Shown piece after piece: positions 1-7,043 of a DNA stretch of 7,425 nt. Origin of the DNA: Deltaproteobacteria bacterium (GTDB lineage: Bacteria; Desulfobacterota; Desulfobacteria; Desulfobacterales; UBA11574); contig JAFDCA010000120.1 in the NCBI GenBank assembly GCA_019313025.1, positions 1 through 7,425 of the forward strand, written 5' to 3'. Below the pieces are notes generated by a model. The model was not told where the DNA came from, did not search any database, and saw only the letters and a list, made by a program, of their open reading frames with translations. Both the position numbers and the translations under genes were made by a program. Numbering within the stretch: position 1 is the stretch's first letter; every line of letters starts with the position of its first letter.

Positions 1-1
1 C

Positions 2-1291
2 TCACTTATATTGATATCAACAATCATTGATTATCATTGTGGTCTTCAAATCGAACGCGAGTCCACCAAGAAACGGCGCAAGCTTTTTCTGATCATCAGC
101 ATATGCTCGAATCTCGGTATACTGGGAATATTTAAATACTACGATTTTTTTGCGCTTAGCTTTCAACGGTTAACAAACATATTCGGATGGAATATAGAGC
201 CTATATTTTTAAACCTTATCTTACCTGTCGGCATCTCTTTTTATACTTTTCAAACCATGAGCTACACTATTGATATTTACTTTAAAAAAATGAAACCGAC
301 GAAGCAATTTTTTGACTTCGCACTTTACGTTGCTTATTTCCCACAATTAGTTGCAGGACCGATTGAGCGAGCAAAGCATCTCTTGCCGCAAGTTTTAAAA
401 CCGCGGAAAGTGACGCTGGATTTGTTTTATCAAGGCACATTATTAATTTTTTGGGGTATCTTTCAAAAAACTTTCATCGCAGATAACCTTGCAATGATCG
501 TTGATCCCGTTTTTGACGGATCTAAACCTTATAACGGCATCCAAATTCTGATTGCACTTTACGCTTTTGCATTTCAAATTTTTTGCGATTTTGCAGGTTA
601 TTCAAATATTGCAAGGGGTCTAAGTAAGTGCATGGGATTTGATATCATGGTCAATTTCAATTTACCATATTTTGCAAAAAATCCAAGTGATTTTTGGCGT
701 CGCTGGCACATTAGCCTATCAACATGGCTGCGTGACTATCTCTATATCCCGTTGGGTGGAAATAAAAAGGGAACGTTGGTGACATATCGAAATCTGTTCA
801 TAACAATGTTTTTGGGGGGGTTGTGGCATGGGGCGGCAGCGACTTTTGTCGTTTGGGGTATTTATCACGGCGCACTACTAATCATTCACCGTCTTTTTAA
901 ACCTTTCTTTGATGGCTTGGACAGATTCAGAAAATTATTTACAAAACCCGGCTGGGAGGGAATCAAGATCGTTTTTTTCTTTCATGTTGTGGCGATTGGA
1001 TGGGTTTTTTTTAGGGCAAACTCTGTCGGAGATGCTCTTGAAATGATGCAGGCCCTCCTTTTTAATTTTAGGTGGGAGTCCGATCTCGATATTGGATTCA
1101 ACCTTCGCTACCTAATATTCTTTACGTGGATTCTATTGTTTGTACAGTGGTTTCAGTACAAACGAACCGACTTAATGGTTGTGTATAAAGCGCATCCAGT
1201 TGTCAGAACAGCTTTTTACAGTGCAACAGGGTTACTTTTATTTATTTTTGGTGTCATTCATGGCAATGCATTCATTTACTTTCAATTTTAA
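2..1291 (+). CDS. MBOAT family O-acyltransferase (AlgI-like), 5'-truncated by window edge
   Basis: Predicted polytopic inner-membrane O-acyltransferase of the AlgI/DltB type, which moves acyl groups from a cytoplasmic donor across the membrane for polysaccharide O-acylation. The frame is open from base 2 with no stop before the edge, and the first residues (LISTIIDYHCGLQIE) match the interior of AlgI-type N-terminal regions. The true start therefore lies upstream and one or two membrane segments are missing; the TTG at 11 is not a credible start. Numbering from base 11, family signatures are AGPIERA near residue 115, DFWRRWHISLSTWLRDYLYIPLGG with its conserved His at about 233, and GGLWHG with the presumed catalytic His at about 273. 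A later GWVFFRA block and several hydrophobic segments complete the fold. The visible 429 residues are slightly short of full-length AlgI proteins, as truncation predicts. The 3' end overlaps the SGNH-like gene by 32 bases, the usual MBOAT/SGNH pairing. Family is secure; the acyl group and target are not readable. Confidence 0.93.
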   Translation, partial: SLILISTIIDYHCGLQIERESTKKRRKLFLIISICSNLGILGIFKYYDFFALSFQRLTNIFGWNIEPIFLNLILPVGISFYTFQTMSYTIDIYFKKMKPTKQFFDFALYVAYFPQLVAGPIERAKHLLPQVLKPRKVTLDLFYQGTLLIFWGIFQKTFIADNLAMIVDPVFDGSKPYNGIQILIALYAFAFQIFCDFAGYSNIARGLSKCMGFDIMVNFNLPYFAKNPSDFWRRWHISLSTWLRDYLYIPLGGNKKGTLVTYRNLFITMFLGGLWHGAAATFVVWGIYHGALLIIHRLFKPFFDGLDRFRKLFTKPGWEGIKIVFFFHVVAIGWVFFRANSVGDALEMMQALLFNFRWESDLDIGFNLRYLIFFTWILLFVQWFQYKRTDLMVVYKAHPVVRTAFYSATGLLLFIFGVIHGNAFIYFQF

Positions 1292-2348
1292 GCGTTTTCC
1301 ATGGGCATGTATTAATGCAATAGTCGTCGTCTTTGCCGTTCAGTTTACTGTTGCATCTCACCCATGGCTTCAAAATGCCCTTTTTGTCTTTAGTGAAGCT
1401 AGCTTGAGCGATCCCATGCGTGTTCGCTACTTTTTGGAACAAGCGAAACAGGATACGGGCAAAAAGGCTTTAATTGTTGGAACAAGTCAATCACGCGAAG
1501 GTTTTGATGTCCGCATTTTAAACGGACATTTTAAAGACGATAATATTACTTTTTATAATATGGGTTCTGCTGCCTATAGCGCAGCGGATCTGTACATGGA
1601 AATCGACCGTATTCTAAATGTAGCGCCTGACCTTATTATATACATGCCCTACATTGGTAATTTTTACTTAGACTATGACTTTAAACGCCTCAAATACTAC
1701 TATCATCCCAAAATCATATCCGTCTTCTTAGAAAAGGTTGGAAATAAGCCTTTAGTTGAAAACGGATGGTTTTTCTTTGATGCATACTTATCCTATATTT
1801 CCTATTTCTATAAGTATAGGGAAGAATTAAAGCCAGTTCTTTATAATGTTCTTAATTATCTGGCTTTTCGAATAGGTGAAAAAGTAGAGCCAAAATATTT
1901 CCGATATGATGAAAATTTTCCACCTGAGTACTTTGCAAGACAAGTGGAACAATTTAAAGGAAAAAAGTTTTACATCTCAGAATATACCGAGGTCGAGCAG
2001 CATGCGTTTAAAGAAACAATCCGGGCTATCAAGGAAAGTGAAACACCCTTTCTTGTCATTGATGCACCGGTTAATCCGCTCATAAAAAATGTCTACAAGC
2101 CAGAAGTGGAAATTGCGTATGAAGATTTTCTGACTAAGATTTTGCGCGATGCGGGGATACCCTTCCTGAGTCGGAATGATTTGCCGGGTTTTGGGATGGA
2201 TAAATTTATTGATTTTACCCATCTTAATGCCGTTGGTCGCGCGCAATTAACTGAATTTTTATCTGATTATCTTCAAAAGAATTATACCGCCATTGTTCGA
2301 AGACAGCAAACCAAAACTATCCCTTACAAAGTCTATGGAAAAAGATAA
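1260..2348 (+). CDS. Membrane-anchored SGNH/GDSL-like protein, probable partner of the MBOAT acyltransferase
   Basis: About 362 residues. The ATG at 1260 gives a short basic N-terminus (FKR, residues 10-12) followed by a hydrophobic segment at about 15-32. This suggests a signal anchor with the rest of the protein outside the cytoplasm. Four SGNH-like blocks are visible: GTSQSREGFD with candidate nucleophile Ser76, NMG at 100-102, IGN with Asn134, and C-terminal DFTHLN with Asp318 and His321. The DxxH motif sits about 40 residues from the end, as in SGNH hydrolases, AlgJ/AlgX and DltD-like proteins. It overlaps the MBOAT gene by 32 bases, and such pairs act together in polysaccharide O-acetylation. 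The likely role is transfer (or removal) of acyl groups on an exported glycan. A weak GGTG lies 6 bases before the ATG; ATG 1266 is an alternative start. Upstream TTG 1179 would add 27 residues inside the MBOAT gene and is unlikely. Closest family (DltD, AlgJ or DUF1574-like) is not settled. Confidence 0.78.
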   Translation: MAMHSFTFNFKRFPWACINAIVVVFAVQFTVASHPWLQNALFVFSEASLSDPMRVRYFLEQAKQDTGKKALIVGTSQSREGFDVRILNGHFKDDNITFYNMGSAAYSAADLYMEIDRILNVAPDLIIYMPYIGNFYLDYDFKRLKYYYHPKIISVFLEKVGNKPLVENGWFFFDAYLSYISYFYKYREELKPVLYNVLNYLAFRIGEKVEPKYFRYDENFPPEYFARQVEQFKGKKFYISEYTEVEQHAFKETIRAIKESETPFLVIDAPVNPLIKNVYKPEVEIAYEDFLTKILRDAGIPFLSRNDLPGFGMDKFIDFTHLNAVGRAQLTEFLSDYLQKNYTAIVRRQQTKTIPYKVYGKR

Positions 2349-3495
2349 AAAGGTTTTAGTCCTTTCCTATGAATATCCGCCTCTGGGCGGAGGGGGTGCC
2401 AAAGTGGTAGCAGGCCTAACAAGGGAAATGATTAAATCCGGCTACACATTTGATGTTGTCACAATGGGATACCGCGGGCTGCCTCGGAGGGAAGCTCGGG
2501 CTGGAATTACGATTTACCGGGTGCCGTGCATTCGAATTAACAAGTCTATGTGTTATTTTCCGGAAATGATTCCATATCTGTTAATGGCATTTCCGCTTGC
2601 TTTACAACTTGCAAAGAAGAACAATTATACTATAAACCATACCCATTTCATTTTTCCTGATGGTGTTCTTTCGTGCCTGGTGAAGCTTTTTACAAAATTA
2701 CCGTTTGTCGTTACAGCACATGGGTCAGATGTGCCCGGATATAACCCGGACCGATTCAAGTTACTTCACAAATTGTTATTGCCTTTCTGGAAGTATGTTA
2801 CAAATCATACAGATAAAATTATTTGCCCAAGTGCAACAATTGAAAAACTGATCCGCCGGAGTAATCCAAAGGCAAAAACGCAAGTGATTCCTAATGGAAT
2901 TGATGTCACCAGATTCGATCCAAATCGGATCAAAGATAGAAAGGCTCTATCTGTAACACGTTTGTTTGAAAGAAAAGGGGTACAGTATTTTTTGCGTGCA
3001 CACCATGAACTAAAACCGGTATTTGAGGTTAACGTCGCGGGCGATGGGATCTATTTTGAAGCCCTTAAAAAACTTGTCGCTGAAAAACAGATAAAAGCGA
3101 ATCTCCTTGGATTTATAGACAACCAGAGTCCTAAGTTAAAAGAATTATATGAAACTTCATCCATTTTTGTGTTCCCTTCAGAGGCGGAAAATTTTCCGAT
3201 CTGTCTTTTAGAGGCTATGGTTGCTGGGCTTGCAATCATCACGACGAAAAACACCGGCTGCGCAGAAGTCGTTGGTGATGCTGGGTTGCTAGTTGAGGCA
3301 AAAAACGTAGCCGACATTAAGTCGGCTTATAAAAGACTTGTGGAAGATGAGACGCTAAGAAAGGAACTTGGAAAAAATGCGCGTAATCGCGTCGAAAAAC
3401 TTTTCAGCTGGGACCGCGTTCGAAATGAGATAAGCAAAATTTATGAAAAGACAGAACGAAAAAGTGCTCAAGAAATACATCACGCTGATTTGTAA
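2335..3495 (+). CDS. Glycosyltransferase, GT4-type (GT-B fold)
   Basis: A 386-residue cytoplasmic or membrane-associated retaining glycosyltransferase of the GT4 kind, transferring a sugar from a nucleotide-sugar donor. The N-terminal domain opens with a beta strand and glycine-rich loop (SYEYPPLGGGGAK, residues 11-23) and carries AHGSDVPGYNPDRF, with His129, a hallmark of this group. The hinge region has PNGID at 186-190. The C-terminal donor domain shows SVTRLFERKG (Arg209 and Lys214, usual phosphate contacts), VAGDG, and the EX7E signature with Glu285 and Glu293 inside SEAENFPICLLEAM. The usual Gly before the Arg in the 'GR' motif is Thr here. ATG 2335 is chosen because it directly precedes the conserved first strand; TTG 2293 would add 14 unsupported residues. 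It overlaps the preceding gene by 14 bases with no clear ribosome binding site, so coupling is likely. The C-terminus overlaps the next gene by 53 bases. Sugar and linkage cannot be deduced. Confidence 0.93.
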   Translation: MEKDKKVLVLSYEYPPLGGGGAKVVAGLTREMIKSGYTFDVVTMGYRGLPRREARAGITIYRVPCIRINKSMCYFPEMIPYLLMAFPLALQLAKKNNYTINHTHFIFPDGVLSCLVKLFTKLPFVVTAHGSDVPGYNPDRFKLLHKLLLPFWKYVTNHTDKIICPSATIEKLIRRSNPKAKTQVIPNGIDVTRFDPNRIKDRKALSVTRLFERKGVQYFLRAHHELKPVFEVNVAGDGIYFEALKKLVAEKQIKANLLGFIDNQSPKLKELYETSSIFVFPSEAENFPICLLEAMVAGLAIITTKNTGCAEVVGDAGLLVEAKNVADIKSAYKRLVEDETLRKELGKNARNRVEKLFSWDRVRNEISKIYEKTERKSAQEIHHADL

Positions 3496-4459
3496 AATTG
3501 CATTAACGATTGGAATTCTCGTTTTTATTTTTTCAAAGATTCCGATTGATAATGTTTGGCTTTCATTGAAGCATGCCAATCGGGCATTCATTGGCATTTC
3601 ATTTTTGTTTTTAATTGGCATGCGCTATATCATTGCTTATCGAATAAAAATTTTTACAAATGTACATAAGATGAGAATCTCACTCCAGCAATTTTTTGAG
3701 ATTAGTCTTATGACAAACTTTTATGGTTTATTTCTTCCGGGAATATTGGCAGGAGGAGCCGTGCGCTGGTACAAGATCTCCAGCGTAGAAAACAAACCCG
3801 CTGAGTCCTTGACCGCAATTGTATACGATCGTCTCATTAGCACTCTCGTAATAATTATGGTTGGGATTATCTTTTGGCTCTTTGAAAGACAGGTTCGGAC
3901 CAATATGGAAATAGAATTCATCCTGTTTCCAACGCTCATCGCTCTCGTAACTTGCTACGTTTTGGCTTTTAGCGGGAAAGTAGCCTCATTTTTCATTAAA
4001 ATAAATGACACACTAATATTTATCCCTGAATTTGTACGCAATAAATTAGCAAAGATTCTTGTTTCTTCGATGGACTATCGAAAGATTTCTGAGCAAAAGC
4101 ATATTGAGATCTTTATTGTCTCAATTTTTTATGACCTATTGGGTATTCTAGCGATGTATTTATTCAGTTTGTCACTCGATTTGCCCCTCACATTTATTCA
4201 GATTGGATGGATACGTTCGATAATTTTGATAATTTCGATGCTTCCAATATCTTTTTCCGGCATTGGCATAAGAGAAGGAAGTTTAGTTTTATTATTGCAG
4301 ACTTATGGTATTGAGCCAACTCAAGCAATAGCTTTATCGTTTTTAATCTTTTCCGGTAACATTGTGCTGGCATTATGTGGCGGCCTGATAGAGGTCAAGA
4401 ACCTATTTTTTCCGAACTACCAGCAGAAAACATTACCAACAAACGAGGTATCAAGATGA
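3443..4459 (+). CDS. Lysylphosphatidylglycerol-synthase TM region / flippase-like integral membrane protein (COG0392 type)
   Basis: A 338-residue protein made almost entirely of hydrophobic segments, of the family named after the membrane (flippase) half of MprF. Family signatures are NFYGLFLPGILAGGAVRWY (residues 92-110), followed by YDRLIS with Asp129-Arg130, and the C-terminal PISFSGIGIREG block with Arg277-Glu278. The cytoplasmic aminoacyl-transferase domain of MprF is absent, so aminoacylation of lipids is not predicted. Stand-alone members often lie beside glycosyltransferase genes and are suspected of handling lipid or glycolipid in the membrane; that role is inference here. The canonical acidic residue after the glycine pair (GGD) is Ala here (GGA, 104-106). 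ATG 3443 gives a basic N-terminus (KRQNEKVLKK) before the first membrane segment, and lies 53 bases inside the GT4 gene; the ribosome binding site is weak (GAGA at 3427-3430). The stop overlaps the next start (ATGA, 4456-4459). Confidence 0.88.
   Translation: MKRQNEKVLKKYITLICKIALTIGILVFIFSKIPIDNVWLSLKHANRAFIGISFLFLIGMRYIIAYRIKIFTNVHKMRISLQQFFEISLMTNFYGLFLPGILAGGAVRWYKISSVENKPAESLTAIVYDRLISTLVIIMVGIIFWLFERQVRTNMEIEFILFPTLIALVTCYVLAFSGKVASFFIKINDTLIFIPEFVRNKLAKILVSSMDYRKISEQKHIEIFIVSIFYDLLGILAMYLFSLSLDLPLTFIQIGWIRSIILIISMLPISFSGIGIREGSLVLLLQTYGIEPTQAIALSFLIFSGNIVLALCGGLIEVKNLFFPNYQQKTLPTNEVSR
4445..4448 (+). promoter_or_regulatory. Ribosome binding site for the GT2 gene starting at 4456
   Basis: GAGG lies 7 bases before ATG 4456, inside the last codons of the flippase-like gene. 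Together with the ATGA stop/start overlap it fixes this start against the in-frame upstream extension to 4375, and points to re-initiation by terminating ribosomes. Confidence 0.65.
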
Positions 4460-5355
4460 GTAAAAGCGAAGCTGTTGCTGTTGTTGTTCTCAACTACAAC
4501 AAAAAGGCAGATCTTCTAATGAGCCTTAAAAGCATCTATGCCTCGGACTATCCAAACTTCAGTCTTGTTGTGGTCGATAATAATTCAACTGATGGTTCAG
4601 CCGATGCAGTTGCTGAAGCATATCCTGATACACCGCTCATTCGAAATCAAGAAAACACCGGTGTTTCAATGGGACGCAATTTGGGCTGGCGCTATGCAAA
4701 AGATAACTTTGATTTTGAATATATCATCTTTTTAGATGACGATTCAGAAGTCGCGCCCGATTATTTTAGTAGAATTATAAAAGCTTATCGGGAGCATCCA
4801 GAGGTAGGTGTTGTCGCGGGCAAAGCTTATCTTGACTGGGAAATAAAAACGTTTTGTTCAGTTGGAATATCCGTCAATTTGTACACGGGACTTATCTATG
4901 ACATCGGCGTTGGTAAAAAAGATGAAGGCCAATACGATAAAGCAAGTTACCGCGAGGCATGCGGTGGGTTTGCCTTTTCAACAAGGGCGGAATTATTTGA
5001 TAAGTTAGATGCCTTTGACGAACGCTATAGCCCATATGGCTGGGAAGATGTTGATTTTTGTCTAAGAGCTAAAAAAGAAGGATATAAAACCTATTACATT
5101 CCTGATGCCGTTGTCGTTCATAAGGGGACCAAGGCAGGGAGAAATCCCGTTCCGGCCTATGAGCGCAACAAAATAAAAAATTATCTGTTTTTATTGAAAC
5201 AACACGCGAGTACCGCTCAGAAGTTTTGTTGCTGCATTTGTGTTCCTTTGAAAGGGCTTTATATTCTTTGCCAAATGATCATGACCGGCAATGCAGCAGT
5301 AATAACCTCGCAGTTTTCCGGCTTTTTCGCCGGGCTTTTAAAAGTAAAAAAATAA
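4456..5355 (+). CDS. Family 2 glycosyltransferase (GT-A fold, rhamnosyltransferase-like)
   Basis: A 299-residue inverting glycosyltransferase using a nucleotide-sugar donor at the cytoplasmic membrane face. The GT-A domain starts at once with VAVVVLNYNKKADLL and VVVDNNSTDGS. It continues with NTGVSMGRNLGWRYA, the metal/nucleotide-binding LDDDSEV (Asp94-96, the DxD motif), EACGGFAFSTRAELF, and the acceptor-side YGWEDVDFCLRAKKEGY (W196-E197-D198, with the probable catalytic base in this ED pair). A VVVHKGTKAG histidine block follows. This layout is that of WbbL-like rhamnosyltransferases and relatives, but the actual sugar is not determinable. After about residue 255 comes a short hydrophobic tail with a Cys cluster (FCCCICVP, four Cys in 258-262), plausibly a membrane-association segment. 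ATG 4456 is supported by GAGG 7 bases upstream and a 4-base ATGA overlap with the preceding gene, which implies translational coupling. Confidence 0.93.
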   Translation: MSKSEAVAVVVLNYNKKADLLMSLKSIYASDYPNFSLVVVDNNSTDGSADAVAEAYPDTPLIRNQENTGVSMGRNLGWRYAKDNFDFEYIIFLDDDSEVAPDYFSRIIKAYREHPEVGVVAGKAYLDWEIKTFCSVGISVNLYTGLIYDIGVGKKDEGQYDKASYREACGGFAFSTRAELFDKLDAFDERYSPYGWEDVDFCLRAKKEGYKTYYIPDAVVVHKGTKAGRNPVPAYERNKIKNYLFLLKQHASTAQKFCCCICVPLKGLYILCQMIMTGNAAVITSQFSGFFAGLLKVKK

Positions 5356-5390
5356 TAGAAATTAATCCACGCGAAATTAATATAATTTTA

Positions 5391-5396
5391 GAGGTG
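5391..5396 (+). promoter_or_regulatory. Ribosome binding site for the alkaline-phosphatase-fold gene starting at 5403
   Basis: GAGGTG sits 6 bases before ATG 5403 and is the strongest Shine-Dalgarno match in the window. It rules against the 59-residue upstream in-frame extension that would overlap the preceding GT2 gene. It lies in the 47-base gap 5356-5402, which holds nothing else I can support. Confidence 0.75.
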
Positions 5397-5402
5397 AAGA
5401 AA

Positions 5403-7007
5403 ATGAATAATAAACGAATTTTAGCGGTCGGTATTGAGGCCGCAGAGCCAACGCTCATAGAAAAATGGGCTAAAGAAGGACAGCTGCCCAATATTGCGAA
5501 ATTGATGGAAACAGGAACTTATAGCCGTATGCGGTCACCTACTGAGGTTTCAAGCGGTGCGACTTGGTCATCTATAAATTGCGGTGTAACACCTGGTAAA
5601 CATGGAATGGGTTTTTGTCATTGCCAATTTCTAAATGGTACGTATGAAACACGGAAAAAACGTGCAGATGAAGTCAATCGCAAGCCGTTCTGGATTCAGC
5701 TTGATCGTAATGGTAATGATATTGCTGTCATGGATGTACCTGAAACTAAAACAGAAGATCTAAAAGGTACGCAGTTGGTTGGCTGGGGTCTTGAATATGA
5801 AGCATGGCACACTTCATCAACGCCGAAAAACTTAATTTACGATGTTCTTAAAAAATTCGGTAAACACCCGTTCAAAGATTGGTACCAAACAAAGCCAACA
5901 AAAAAAGAAAAGTGGAAAGATCTATCAAAAAAAGTGATTGAGGCAACTAGGATAAGAAACGAAATCTGGAAAGAAATCTTAAAACGGAAAAAATATGATT
6001 TCTCACTTGTTGCATATGCCGAAACACATTTCGCAGGCCACTTGTTCTGGCATATCAATGATCCAGATCATCCTGATTATGATGCAGAACTTGAAGATTA
6101 TGTTGGTAATCCAATTTTAGAAGTTTGCAAGCTCTGTGATGAAGCAATTGGAGAGTTCCAAAAGATTGATCCACAGGCGATCGTTACGGTATTTTCCAAT
6201 ACCGGAATGGGCCCTAACTATAGTGCACGACACTTTGTAGCACCCATCCTAAAGAAGCTGGGGTATTATTATGATGATTCGAATACAGGCAATGGTTTGA
6301 AAATATTAAAGCCAGCTGCTGATGTCTACGCAGTTGAGCGAATTGAAAAGTTGATAGGAACAGATACAATTATGTTTTTCAAAAAGCTTATTCCTGAAAG
6401 CATTTGGGATAAATGGACGCGTAAATATTTAAACATGGGTGCAACGTGGAAAAAGAGCCGCGCGTTTGACATTCCAGGTGATAACACAGGAACGGTTCGT
6501 ATCAACTTAAAAGGTCGGGAACCCGCAGGTCTTGTTGAGCCGAAAGATTACGATAAGATCTGTGATGAGATTGCTGATATCTTCATTGAGCTAAAACATC
6601 CTGACACGGGCGCGGACATCGTGAGGGAGGTAATCCGTGTCCCCCAAAAATACGACGGTGATGGCAATCAAGATTTCCCTGACCTATTGGTTAAATGGGT
6701 TGAGGGGCAGCCAATCACAAAAATGCAGTCTGATCGTGTTGGTCTTATTGAGCGCGATCATTTGCCAGACAAAAGGACTGGAGCTCATAAAGATTTTGGT
6801 TTCTTTTTGATTTCCGGTGATGTCATTCAGAAGCAAGGTCGATTTACGGAACAAATTTATAACTGGGATGTTGCTCCAACTATTCTTTATTTAAGGGGAG
6901 AAGAAATTCCAGAAGATATGGATGGTGTACCAAAGCTAGAAATTGTCGCAGAATCCTTTAAAAAGAGTCACCCTGTTAAAAGAACGGCAGCACGCATTGG
7001 TGCATAG
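5403..7007 (+). CDS. Alkaline phosphatase / type I phosphodiesterase superfamily protein with altered metal-binding residues
   Basis: A 534-residue protein of the nucleotide pyrophosphatase/phosphodiesterase-like alkaline phosphatase fold (COG3379 type). Family landmarks in order: ILAVGIEAAEP with LPNIAKLMETGTYSRM; the nucleophile region VSSGATWSSINCGVTPGKHG (Ser51 candidate); ETHFAGHLFWHINDPDHPDYD (207-227); VFSNTGMGPNYS (264-273); VRINLKGREPAGLVEP; FPDLLVKW; and RTGAHKDFGFFLISGD (His462). Several metal-ligand positions differ from canonical members. The first Asp (GLDGADP) is Glu12, the Asp of DxxxH is His209 (His213 kept), and the Asp-His of 'SDHG' is Asn266-Thr267. It may thus be catalytically changed or inactive, or belong to a divergent subfamily with its own chemistry. 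No signal peptide or membrane segment is visible, so it is probably cytoplasmic. The start is fixed by GAGGTG 6 bases upstream. It follows the GT2 gene by 47 bases in an apparent operon. Substrate unknown. Confidence 0.88.
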   Translation: MNNKRILAVGIEAAEPTLIEKWAKEGQLPNIAKLMETGTYSRMRSPTEVSSGATWSSINCGVTPGKHGMGFCHCQFLNGTYETRKKRADEVNRKPFWIQLDRNGNDIAVMDVPETKTEDLKGTQLVGWGLEYEAWHTSSTPKNLIYDVLKKFGKHPFKDWYQTKPTKKEKWKDLSKKVIEATRIRNEIWKEILKRKKYDFSLVAYAETHFAGHLFWHINDPDHPDYDAELEDYVGNPILEVCKLCDEAIGEFQKIDPQAIVTVFSNTGMGPNYSARHFVAPILKKLGYYYDDSNTGNGLKILKPAADVYAVERIEKLIGTDTIMFFKKLIPESIWDKWTRKYLNMGATWKKSRAFDIPGDNTGTVRINLKGREPAGLVEPKDYDKICDEIADIFIELKHPDTGADIVREVIRVPQKYDGDGNQDFPDLLVKWVEGQPITKMQSDRVGLIERDHLPDKRTGAHKDFGFFLISGDVIQKQGRFTEQIYNWDVAPTILYLRGEEIPEDMDGVPKLEIVAESFKKSHPVKRTAARIGA

Positions 7008-7043
7008 TGTCTCCTAAACCTAGCGACAAAATACGGCAAACAG

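Noticed and set aside
1179..1259. Upstream in-frame extension of the SGNH-like protein from TTG 1179
   Set aside because: It lies wholly inside the MBOAT coding region; ATG 1260 gives a basic N-terminus before the anchor helix, as expected.
1977..2246. Minus-strand open frame of 89 codons, and similar minus-strand frames at 3051-3317, 3355-3621, 3721-3939, 5279-5491, 5837-6058 and 7151-7342
   Set aside because: Each lies opposite a well-supported plus-strand gene, shows no recognisable domain and has no independent support; they are shadows.
3309..3327. Perfect 7-base inverted repeat (AGCCGAC / GTCGGCT) with a 5-base loop
   Set aside because: It lies inside conserved GT4 coding sequence, is not followed by a T-run, and has no neighbouring gene boundary, so neither a terminator nor an operator is supported.
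4538..4735. Plus-strand 65-codon open frame inside the GT2 gene
   Set aside because: It is an out-of-frame shadow of the conserved GT-A domain with no recognisable motif.
5381..5386. TATAAT, a perfect -10-like hexamer before the AP-fold gene
   Set aside because: Transcription would begin about where the GAGGTG ribosome binding site lies, leaving no room for it in the leader, and no TTGACA-like -35 is visible about 17 bases upstream. AT-rich chance match is more likely.
5226..5402. Upstream in-frame extension (59 residues) of the AP-fold protein
   Set aside because: It overlaps the end of the GT2 gene in another frame, is unlike the family's N-terminus, and the strong ribosome binding site is at 5391-5396 before ATG 5403.
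7008..7043. 36-base gap before the last gene, inspected for a terminator or promoter
   Set aside because: No inverted repeat, T-run or promoter-like hexamer pair is visible.
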